Shown here piece after piece: positions 43,973 to 52,983 of a DNA stretch of 64,000 bases. The stretch lies in the NCBI GenBank assembly GCA_016714895.1, contig JADKBV010000001.1:310001-374000 (forward strand), given 5' to 3'. The notes under the pieces are model-generated. The model was not told where the DNA came from and did not search any database. It saw nothing but the letters and a program-made list of their open reading frames with translations. The translations under genes were made by a program, and so were the position numbers. Origin of the DNA: Saprospiraceae bacterium. GTDB taxonomy: Bacteria; Bacteroidota; Bacteroidia; Chitinophagales; Saprospiraceae. Each line of letters begins with the position of its first letter. The first letter of the stretch is position 1.

Positions 43973-46900
43973 ATGAAACGTAGCACAGTAGTTTGGGGCT
44001 TTTTTTTGCTTTTTGGACACCTTATTTCATCTGCACAGGCTATTCTTGATACGAAATTGGCCAACATGAATGACCTTGAAGAGAGAGCGGTATTTATCAA
44101 ACTTTTTTCAGAAACAGATATTTCTCAAGCTAAAAACATTAAGGGAAAAGAAAATAAAACTCAATTTGTTTTTGAGAGAAAAACAGCCATCTCATTAAAG
44201 AGTCAAAAAGAAATACTGAGTCATCTGGATATTGAAGGTAAATCTTACAAATCATTTTACATAGTAAATGGAATAGCTGCAACGCTGACTAAAAAACAAA
44301 TTATAAAAATCCTCACTTTTCCCGAAGTAGAAATGATTATGGAGGATGGCCTTTTTGTTAAACAAGAAGTTGAAACGATGAAGTCAGACGAAAGAACAGT
44401 AGAGTGGGGGATTAATAAAATAAATGCACGTCAAGTCTGGGCTTTAGGATTTAAAGGACAGAACGTTGTAGTAGGAGGTCAGGATACAGGGTATAAATGG
44501 GATCATGTTCAGCTACGTGACAAATATCGGGGATGGAACGGAGTTTCTGCTACACATAATTACCATTGGCATGATGCTATTTATCAAAACAATCCGATGA
44601 ATTCCGGAACCAATCCTTGTGGATACAATCTATCGGTTCCTTGTGACGATAATAATCATGGAACCCATACAATGGGGACTATGGTAGGAAATCACAATAC
44701 TGACACAATCGGAGTGGCCCCAGATGCCAAATGGATTGGATGCAGAAATATGGAAAGAGGATATGGATCCTTAACCACTTACGTAGAATGTTTTGAGTGG
44801 TTTTTGGCACCTTATGCATATGGAGATTCTCCATCTGAAGGGGATCCTACAAAAATGCCGCATGTGATCAATAATTCTTGGGGATGTCCTTCGATTGAAG
44901 GATGTAATGCGTTGAACATCGGTGTGATGGAAGATGCTTTAATGACCCTCAGGCTTGCCGGCTGCGTGATTGTTGTTTCAAATGGTAATTCCGGTTCAGG
45001 ATGTGCAACTACTTATGATCCACCTGCTTTTTTTGAAGGTAGTTTTTCGGTAGGTGCAACAAATAATTCTAACGCTATTGCAGGTTTTAGCAGTAGAGGA
45101 CCTGTAACTTTTGATAACTCCAACAGATTAAAACCGAATGTTTCAGCACCTGGAGTTGGTGTCAGATCCTCTATTGCCAATGGAGGGTATGCCACTTATA
45201 ATGGTACAAGCATGGCAGGACCCCATGTTGCCGGGGCAGTAGCGCTCATTATCTCTGCCAATCCGAATCTTGCAGGCGAAGTAGATCAGATTGAGGACAT
45301 TCTTGAACAAACCACATTGCCCTTGACTGGTGGTAATGTATGTGGTGCCATACCAACAACTGCAATTCCTAATAATACCTTTGGATATGGTTTAATAGAT
45401 GTACAAAAGGCGGTTACCAGAGCGAGAAATGAATTTTTTGTTCCGATCATCAAAACTGATCAGTTTGGTTACAGACCTGCTGATAAAAAAATTGCTATAT
45501 TGTCAAATCCGATAACGGGTTTTAACCAGGCTGATTCTTATTTACCTGGTAGTAGTGTCGCCCTCAAAAATGCATTCACACATGCAGTTGTATATTCTGC
45601 GCCTCCGGTGAGCTGGAATAGTGGTAGTACCCATTCGCAAAGCGGGGATCAGGTATGGTGGTTTGATTTTTCAAATATTACGGCACCTGGAAAATATTAT
45701 GTGGCAGACGGTGCAGTAAGGTCTGAAGATTTTATCATTCATGATACGGTTTATAATGAATTGTTCAAAACAGCATTCAAAACGTTTTATTACCAAAGAT
45801 GTGGTGTAGCCAAAACAGCTCCCTATGTACTACCGGGTTATGCCGATGTGGTATGTCATGCTCAGGATGTCACATGCAAGTGGTATAACAATCCTTCATT
45901 ATCATCACGGTGGAAGGATTTGTCAGGCGGTTGGCATGATGCCGGTGATTACAATAAATACGTAAATTTTGCTTATGCAGCTGTTTTTGATTTATTGATG
46001 TCTTTTCATTTACACCAACAAGCCTGGGTTAGTGATGAGATGAATATACCGGAGTCAGGCAATGGTATCCCTGATTTACTGGACGAAATTAAATATGAAA
46101 CAGATTGGTTGCTTAAGATGCAGGAAAATGATGGAGGGGTATTGTGTGTAGTTGGGGTTACAAATTTTGCGACGGCAAGTCCGCCATCTGCTGACAATGC
46201 GGACAGACTGTACGGACCCAAAACAACGAGCGCATCTTATTCAGCGGCAGCTATGTTTGCATTTGCTGCCACTCAGTTCAGAAAAAGTTGATCACGTTAT
46301 AGCTCAGAATTATGCAATTACCCTGCAGACTGCGGCCATAAATGCCTATAATTGGGCAGTGGCTAATCCGGGAGTACTTTTTTATAATTCGGGAGTTCTT
46401 GCAGCAGGGGAGCAGGAAATCGATGCTTATGAAACCGGAATGAGGAGGCTGTGCGCCGCAATATTTTTATATGAACTCACAGGAGATGTAAACTACAAAA
46501 ATCATGTAGAAACCCAATATACTCAAAGTCATTTAAAACAATGGAATTTTGTGTATCCTTTTGAAAATCCTACACAACTCACCTTATTGTATTACGCACA
46601 TCTTCAGGGCGTCACACCTTCTGTTGCCACAGATCTCAAAAATACATATAAAAATTCGATGGAAAATGCTTCCGATAATTTACCTGCTCACGTAAATCAA
46701 CTGGATGCGTATCGGTCATATCTTTCCACAGGTAATCATGTTTGGGGAAGCAACAGGGTAAAAACCAATATGGGGAATCTTTTTGCAGCATATAAAGACT
46801 TTGGGTTAAACCCTGCCAATAATCTAACTATTGATGGAATCACTCAGGATTATTTGGGCTATATGCATGGAAGAAATCCGGTTGGCCTATGTTTTCTTAC

Positions 46901-47714
46901 TAATATGGAGCATGTAGGTGCTTCAAAATCAATCAATTCAGTATATCATGCGTGGTTTACAGATGGAAGCAGTTTATGGGATGATGTCAGAACATCTGCA
47001 TTCGGTCCGGCGCCGGGATTTGTGTCAGGAGGTGTAAATCCAAATTATAACCTTGACGGATGTTGTTCAACTAACTCTTGCGGAAGTTCCAACTCAATGT
47101 GCATCAGTTTAGAACCTCCGAGATTACAACCTGTTTTGAAAGCTTATCGCGATTGGAATACAGGCTGGCCTCAAAATTCATGGGAAATAAGTGAACCGGC
47201 TATTTATTATCAGTCATCATATTTGTTTTTATTGGCGGCAAAAGTCGATCAATCAGGCTTGAGAATACAAAACAATACGAAAGTCACACAATTAACAGGG
47301 GATATTCAGGTTAGTACCGTTCCCTACGGTTTGATCCTGACGTCTCCAAATGGTACCTTTTACCGTTTGACGGTAAATAATTCCGGAAATATAACCATTC
47401 AAACAGAACCTAATCCTCCTGTTGTGATATCAAAAATTGAAACGGGTGATATTTTAATTTCCGAAAATCAAAAAGGATTTATCATGCGTTCGGCAAATAA
47501 TAATTTTTGGCGGATTTACATTAATAAACAAGGTGGACTTTCTGCTCAGAATATAGTTTCCATTCCTTTGGTAAAAACAGAAGTTTTGGGATCAGATCTG
47601 ATGGTAGTGCAGCCACAACATGGATTTATAGCCGGAGATGAAGATGGTGTATGTTATAAAGTTTCAGTTTCTGATGCCGGCCACATATTGTCAACGGTCA
47701 TTTCTTGTGAATAA
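43973..47714 (+). CDS. Secreted subtilisin-like protease fused to GH9 glycoside hydrolase, one frameshift
   Basis: An exported two-enzyme protein of about 1240 residues, read from two frames. Residues 1-23 are a signal peptide and 25-130 resemble a protease propeptide. The S8 peptidase domain has Asp171 (GGQDTGY), His229 (DDNNHGTHTMG) and Ser413 (GTSMAGPHVA). An Ig-like CelD_N domain follows (490-590), then a GH9 catalytic domain with the Asp pair in WHDAGDYNKY (656/659), continued in the second frame with YMHGRNPVG (His) and the proton-donor region WEISEPAIYY (Glu). Three ~40-residue C-terminal repeats close the protein, without a recognisable T9SS domain. GH9 enzymes cut beta-1,4-glucans. 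The frame changes at A5 (46282-46286). One A fewer makes the gene continuous. Confidence 0.85.
46282..46286 (+). other. Frameshift site in the subtilase-GH9 gene (A5 run)
   Basis: The frame reads CAG-TTC-AGA-AAA-AGT-TGA and stops at 46289-46291. With four A in this run the reading becomes QFRKVDHVIAQ and joins the second frame seamlessly inside the GH9 domain. Both sides retain conserved residues, so the two pieces are one gene. Confidence 0.8.
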
Positions 47715-50700
47715 ATGGTTTTGAAATCATTGAAACTGATTTGTTGTGCATGTTTTATCCATAAATTGTAGGCCCCTTGTTTTTCAAGAATTTTTTTTGC
47801 CCCGATCATAATAAATTGCTCCCTTGCTCTGGTGAGTGAAACATTTAGTTTTCTGTCTGTACCATCTTGTCCGAGAGACGTTATTCTTTGTAATTGACTG
47901 AGATTATTGACGCAAGTTGAAAAAATGATAATATCCCTTGCGCCACCCTGGTATCGTTCTACCGTATCAATAGTGATTAGTGCTTCGTAATCAGATAAAT
48001 ATTTTTTAATATCGGATGATATTTTTGAAATTTGTGCCCTGAAAGGCGTGATAATTCCGAAGGATGCAGGAGTAATTTGTTGATGTTTCGTTTCATAATC
48101 CTTTATGAGGTCTTTCAAAATAAGGATAACAATCATAGATTCGTAAATATTAACCTTTGATTGTACCGAAAATTGAGCAGGACTCTCAATAAAAAGCGTT
48201 CGGTTTTGTAAAAAAGACTTCTTTTGATTTGGGTTAAAGAAAGTTTCCTCAGTCAGTCTTTTAAGATGGGGGAGCGGTGTCAATTTATTTTCATAAAAAT
48301 GGGTATCAACAAATTTTTGCAATGAAATATGCATTCTGCCTTGTTGCGATAAAATCCCGTAAGCAAAAGTCCAATTATTTTTTTGATACTGACTATACAT
48401 TCTGTCAAATAATGAATGGGATACATCATTAAATCCTTTTTGATTAAGCTCACTATCAGAAATTGTTGTATATTTTATATCTTGTTGTACCACAGCCGGA
48501 AGTTGTTTGTGATCACCAATCAAAATCCTTTTCGAAAATCTGGATAACAGACCACATAGTTGTGGTTCAAGAATTTGTGAGGCTTCATCAATAATGACCG
48601 TTTCAAATTTTAATAGCGAAAAAAGTTCGGGTTTACCTAAAATGCTGGACACCGTACTAACAAAAACTTTTCTTGTGGATAAAAAACTTTTAATTTCCTG
48701 CCTGTTTTCCATTTTGGACAGATGCTGATCCAATAGATTTTTATGAAATTCCGGAGCACAGGATATTCTGGAGCCAATTCGCACAAATTGATGCGCAAAA
48801 GTCAGATCTATTTCTGAAATGGATTGACAAATTTCATCAACAGCACGATTGGTATAGGCTAAGATCATAAAATGTTCTTTTCCGGTATAAAACAATTCTT
48901 TTACTAGTTTTTTGAGAACCACACTTGTTTTTCCAGTACCCGGAGGACCCCAAATCAGAAAAAAATCTTTTGAAGATAAAGCTTTAACAACCAGTTCATG
49001 TTGTTCAGACGTCATAAAAGGTTCTTTTTCAACATTGATTTTTGTTTGATTTATTTCAGGTGCTTTCAATCCGAGAAACAAATTTCTATATTCCGGCTTC
49101 TGTCCCATAAACTCATAGACCGACTCATACAATTTGTGAAAAGAACTATCAATCAGATCAGTTTCCAAATTCCATAAAGAAGTTTTGTTGAAATAAGTTT
49201 GGTTGTTTTGGGGGTTTCTTAACGTAACTTCGACATAATCGGAACTTATCTCTGAAATGGTACACTTATAAAGAGGGCTGTGTAAAACCGGATGGTCAGG
49301 CCTCAATACAGGATAAATGACCGCGATGTCACCTTTTCTGAAATGGGTAGCTTTGTTGTCGTTGCGAAATGAAAACACAATCTTGGGATCAGGAAAATTA
49401 CTTTGATTGATTTTGATTGTCATTTCCGGAATGATAGCATTGCCGGATTCTTTTTCCTTTAAGGTGTCCAGCCAGAGAGATGCAAGACCTCTTGAAGTTT
49501 CGTTACCATGTTCTCCGATTTTTGACAGGGCATATTCACCTGCTATCAGGGAGATATAATGATGGATATATTTTTTTTCCAATGGAAGAAGAGTCGAATA
49601 TTTTTCCGAAAAAACCTTCACATTTTCTGCAGTAAAACCATACACATAATCCATGTTTTTTATCTGCATAAATGCGAGAATCTTAGGATCATCCGGTAGT
49701 TTTTTTAATAAAACTTCCAATAATATGATTTCATTTCTGATCTTCAGTAATTCCATATGCTGTGGTTTTAATGAAGGCGCAAATCTGAGGGACGGAGAAT
49801 TTACTTTAGAATATAATATGTAGTTTCGGATATTTTCGATTTTTTCTTCATAAACCGATCTGACCAACATTTCATACAATTGGGTCTGAGCATAATGAGA
49901 TGCACTTATTCCGTAAACATTCGGTTTCCAGGGACTGCCGCTTTTTAATTCCACTATTCCTGCAGATTTTGATGTTTCATCCAGAACAAAAATGTCAAGA
50001 CGACCCTGAATGCCGTATTTTTTGGAATAAAAAGTGGATTCTAAAAATGAGGTTTTTTTAGTAATATTCAGTTTCGGAAAATCATTTTGTACAACATTTT
50101 TTATATTGTAAAAATGAATATCAATTTTTGTCCAAAGATCTTTTAATTCAATATCTGACAGCAATGTAAAAGCCAAAGCAAATTTTTGAAATAGTGTTTT
50201 TTTGACATCGTGTAGTTCGGTCTGTGGATTTTGAAGAAGTTCCTCCATCAAAAAATTGACAATGTTTCCCAGGAGAACCGGTGTTTTGTTCTGACTGTCC
50301 CGGAACTTATTCAGCAAATAAAACATAGCATAACTGCCGTTATCTTTAAAACATTCCGCAATAGCAGTTACATCAACCAAAAAATCAGGTAATAATACAA
50401 AAGAGCGGGGATGTAAATGCCCTTCTAAGGTTATTTCAACATCAATTAAGTTGACAGGAATAGGAAAAGTCAGATGTTTTTTTGCAGCTATAATATTCGA
50501 ATTAAATAATTCATTACGATCTGTTATGTTCCAGACAACTGTTTTGACAATTTCTGCTTCTTTTTCATCAATGAAGGAAAGGGTGAAGTTTTTCGCATCT
50601 ATTGCTATGATGACACCTTCGGAAATGGGGATAAATTGGGTTATATTTTCATTTTTTCTGAAAAATGTTGTTTTGGCATCCTCTGAAAGTTGGTTAAAAC

Positions 50701-51067
50701 TGTATTTTGTTTCTTTTTGCCAAATGGTTTTTAAAAATCTGGTAATGACAAATTTTCCCAGTTCGTTGTATGTTTCGGCAGGGATTTCTGTTTTTTCCTG
50801 ACATTTTCTGAAGCTATGGGCATAAAATAACACTGATTTAGTAAGTGAATATTTCATGCCTACATATGCCAGTTTTGAAAACATGGTAGGAAAATGGAGG
50901 TTTTCTTCTTTGGTGTCAAAATCCAGTAACGTGCTGAAGATGGTGTAGAGAGATTGCAGTTTGTCCTTTTCTGATAAAGAATTATTTTTATTTATTGATT
51001 CAAAATCCTGAATGATATGTTCTATAGTTATTACAGGAGTGTTTTGAGCAGAATCTTTGTTAGTCAT
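47654..51067 (-). CDS. Dna2-like nuclease-helicase (PD-(D/E)XK nuclease plus superfamily 1B helicase)
   Basis: A 1137-residue fusion. The N-terminal half ends in a Cas4/Dna2-type PD-(D/E)XK nuclease with GRLDIF (Asp358) and VELKSG (Glu373, Lys375), followed by a helical region. The C-terminal half is a Upf1/Dna2-type helicase: Walker A GPPGTGKTS (707-714), Walker B IIDEAS, motif III GDHKQLPAVV, motif IV region ITPFRAQI, motif V ERYQGGARDIII and motif VI NVSLTRARE. It would process DNA flaps or resected ends. It overlaps the NamZ stop by 8 bases upstream, and its 3' end overlaps the GH9 gene by 61 bases tail to tail. No CRISPR or defence genes adjoin, so a housekeeping repair role is likely. 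Confidence 0.9.
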   Translation of the reverse strand: MTNKDSAQNTPVITIEHIIQDFESINKNNSLSEKDKLQSLYTIFSTLLDFDTKEENLHFPTMFSKLAYVGMKYSLTKSVLFYAHSFRKCQEKTEIPAETYNELGKFVITRFLKTIWQKETKYSFNQLSEDAKTTFFRKNENITQFIPISEGVIIAIDAKNFTLSFIDEKEAEIVKTVVWNITDRNELFNSNIIAAKKHLTFPIPVNLIDVEITLEGHLHPRSFVLLPDFLVDVTAIAECFKDNGSYAMFYLLNKFRDSQNKTPVLLGNIVNFLMEELLQNPQTELHDVKKTLFQKFALAFTLLSDIELKDLWTKIDIHFYNIKNVVQNDFPKLNITKKTSFLESTFYSKKYGIQGRLDIFVLDETSKSAGIVELKSGSPWKPNVYGISASHYAQTQLYEMLVRSVYEEKIENIRNYILYSKVNSPSLRFAPSLKPQHMELLKIRNEIILLEVLLKKLPDDPKILAFMQIKNMDYVYGFTAENVKVFSEKYSTLLPLEKKYIHHYISLIAGEYALSKIGEHGNETSRGLASLWLDTLKEKESGNAIIPEMTIKINQSNFPDPKIVFSFRNDNKATHFRKGDIAVIYPVLRPDHPVLHSPLYKCTISEISSDYVEVTLRNPQNNQTYFNKTSLWNLETDLIDSSFHKLYESVYEFMGQKPEYRNLFLGLKAPEINQTKINVEKEPFMTSEQHELVVKALSSKDFFLIWGPPGTGKTSVVLKKLVKELFYTGKEHFMILAYTNRAVDEICQSISEIDLTFAHQFVRIGSRISCAPEFHKNLLDQHLSKMENRQEIKSFLSTRKVFVSTVSSILGKPELFSLLKFETVIIDEASQILEPQLCGLLSRFSKRILIGDHKQLPAVVQQDIKYTTISDSELNQKGFNDVSHSLFDRMYSQYQKNNWTFAYGILSQQGRMHISLQKFVDTHFYENKLTPLPHLKRLTEETFFNPNQKKSFLQNRTLFIESPAQFSVQSKVNIYESMIVILILKDLIKDYETKHQQITPASFGIITPFRAQISKISSDIKKYLSDYEALITIDTVERYQGGARDIIIFSTCVNNLSQLQRITSLGQDGTDRKLNVSLTRAREQFIMIGAKKILEKQGAYNLWIKHAQQISFNDFKTIYSQEMTVDNMWPASETETL

Positions 51068-52274
51068 ACAGTAAGTACTTTAATCTGATTGTTTTAAAAG
51101 TTTTTAAATCATTTTCCCAGGAAGCTCTGATACTTTCCTCAGGCACATTTTCAATTAACATTTTTCTTAGAGAATCTGTTCCCGCTAACTTGTCAAAAAA
51201 TAAATTTTCAAGAAAAAAATCCTGATTTACATATTTCATTTCCTTGTAAAAAGATGTCAGTAGAGACAAATCGAGTTTTTTCTGGTCCAAAACAGACTGA
51301 ACGGTAAGTTTGGTGAGATCTTTTCCAAAACATTGTTTTCCTTGATGCGGAGGCGTTTTTGAACCTTCATTGGGCATAGGAACAAACGAAAAGTCGCTTT
51401 TAAGTTCAGGATGACCAACTACCTGAAATTGTTTTTCGGTACCACGTCCTAAACTAAGGGTTGTTCCTTCAAAAAAACAAACTGAAGGATATAATAAGAC
51501 AGATCTTGAATTAGGCAGATTTGGTGATGGTTTGACCGGAAGTTCATAAAATGAATCGTGGGAATAATTTTTGTTTTCAATAACAGTCAGGTCACATTTT
51601 ATTCCGTTTTTTAACCACTTTTCGCCATTGATCATTTTGGCGTATTCTCCGATGGTCATGCCATAGACTACAGGTACAGGGTGCATACCCACGAAAGAAG
51701 TAAATTGTTTTTGCAATACCGGACCGTCCACATAATGTCCGTTGGGATTGGGTCTGTCCAATACTATCAACGGGATATTGTTTTCAGCTGAAGCTTCCAT
51801 AATATAATGTAATGTCGAAATGTAGGTGTAAAACCTGACCCCGACATCCTGTATGTCAAAAACCAACATATCTATGCCTTTCAGATCTTCAGGTGAGGGC
51901 TTTTTTTTATTTCCATACAACGAAATGATGGGAAGACCGGTATTTTTATCCATGTCATCCCGGATCGTTTCTCCGGCATCTGCTTTACCTCTGAAACCAT
52001 GTTCCGGCGCAAAAACCATAACAACCTGTATTCCCAGTTTGACCAAAGTATCCACAAGGTGTTTGTCTTTGACGATACTGGTTTGATTCACAATTAAACC
52101 CACTTTTTTATTTTGCAAAAGTGGAAGGTATAAAGCGATTCTTTCTGCGGCCGGAATAATTTTTTGCTGCGATGTATCCACCTTAAGGTTAGTGGAAAGT
52201 GTAGGAAGTTGTTTTTCTGATTGACATTCAGTAAGCCAAATTAATGCGAAAAAATAAAATAAAATCCCCTGCAT
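51060..52274 (-). CDS. DUF1343 exo-beta-N-acetylmuramidase NamZ-like protein
   Basis: An exported cell-wall-degrading enzyme of 404 residues. The sequence shows the DUF1343 signatures VGLIVNQTS near residue 58, MVFAPEHGFRGKADAGE near 85-101 (including the catalytic-region Glu), DIQDVGVRFYTY near 145 and LDRPNPNGHYVDG near 171. Characterised members (NamZ) release MurNAc from the non-reducing end of peptidoglycan fragments, which fits with Mpl recycling elsewhere in the window. An N-terminal hydrophobic signal ends at TEC, possibly a lipoprotein site though a Glu at -1 is unusual. It lies 9 bases after the upstream secreted protein gene and overlaps the helicase start. Confidence 0.88.
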   Translation of the reverse strand: MQGILFYFFALIWLTECQSEKQLPTLSTNLKVDTSQQKIIPAAERIALYLPLLQNKKVGLIVNQTSIVKDKHLVDTLVKLGIQVVMVFAPEHGFRGKADAGETIRDDMDKNTGLPIISLYGNKKKPSPEDLKGIDMLVFDIQDVGVRFYTYISTLHYIMEASAENNIPLIVLDRPNPNGHYVDGPVLQKQFTSFVGMHPVPVVYGMTIGEYAKMINGEKWLKNGIKCDLTVIENKNYSHDSFYELPVKPSPNLPNSRSVLLYPSVCFFEGTTLSLGRGTEKQFQVVGHPELKSDFSFVPMPNEGSKTPPHQGKQCFGKDLTKLTVQSVLDQKKLDLSLLTSFYKEMKYVNQDFFLENLFFDKLAGTDSLRKMLIENVPEESIRASWENDLKTFKTIRLKYLLYD

Positions 52275-52283
52275 GTTATAAAT

Positions 52284-52913
52284 TTATTGCAATTGAACAA
52301 ATAAACCGGTAGAAATGATTTGACCGTCAGGTCTGGTTGCTACAAAAAGTATATGTTGTGAGTAATCATTATTAACATAAAAATTTCCGGCATTATAAAA
52401 ATATTCGTTTGAATTGATCACTTTTGTTTCATAGATTTTTCTTCCGTCTATACTAAAAAAGGTCAGGATTGCCTGATCTATCGGGGTTTCGGCAAACTGA
52501 ATAAGTGTATATTGTTTGAATGGCTGGGGTTTGGCGATAGCTTTATTGTCCTCCAAAACAATATTGATTATGGACAAAGAATTGCTTTCACCAAGTAATC
52601 CCAAACTTAGTTTGTAATAAGCCGTTTTATTGATTAAGGGGAAAGAATCAACAAATGTATAAGATACGGGAACTTCGGTATTGCCGCAAACCCCTTCGAT
52701 GCTACCGATTGCTGTAAAATTAATATTGTCTGTGGATCTTAAAATACCGGTGCCGAAACAAGTACTTCCGGGGTTCATCGTCCATCGGAGTACTACATTT
52801 CTGTCGAGAGTGAATGCACTAAAGTCACGAAGTGCAGGATGGTAAAGTTGAGAAAAGGTTACTAAAGGTAATAATAGAAGTAGATAAAATAAGATCGATT
52901 TTTTTGTCATCAT
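52284..52913 (-). CDS. Small secreted protein of unknown function with T9SS-like C-terminal fold
   Basis: A 209-residue exported protein (signal peptide 1-21, ending TFSQ). Residues 30-110 look like a fibronectin-like beta domain (VVLRWTMNPGSTC ... GILRSTDNINFTAIG). The last 80 residues have strands reminiscent of a sorting domain (LIQFAETPIDQAILTFFSIDGRKIYE ordering), ending STGLFVQLQ. Two cysteine-containing segments might form a disulfide. Function unknown. It sits between the giant surface protein and NamZ on the same strand, 9 bases before NamZ. Confidence 0.7.
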   Translation of the reverse strand: MMTKKSILFYLLLLLPLVTFSQLYHPALRDFSAFTLDRNVVLRWTMNPGSTCFGTGILRSTDNINFTAIGSIEGVCGNTEVPVSYTFVDSFPLINKTAYYKLSLGLLGESNSLSIINIVLEDNKAIAKPQPFKQYTLIQFAETPIDQAILTFFSIDGRKIYETKVINSNEYFYNAGNFYVNNDYSQHILFVATRPDGQIISTGLFVQLQ

Positions 52914-52983
52914 GTAAAAGTTTCAGGTTTTTTTAAAAGGTGATAGTCACACAAAATAATGATATAACTGAAAAACCGAAATT

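Noticed and set aside
47654..51067. The Dna2-like gene as part of a CRISPR (Cas4) or phage-defence island
   Set aside because: No repeats, cas genes, methylase, toxin or mobile-element genes are nearby. The neighbours are cell-wall and surface genes.
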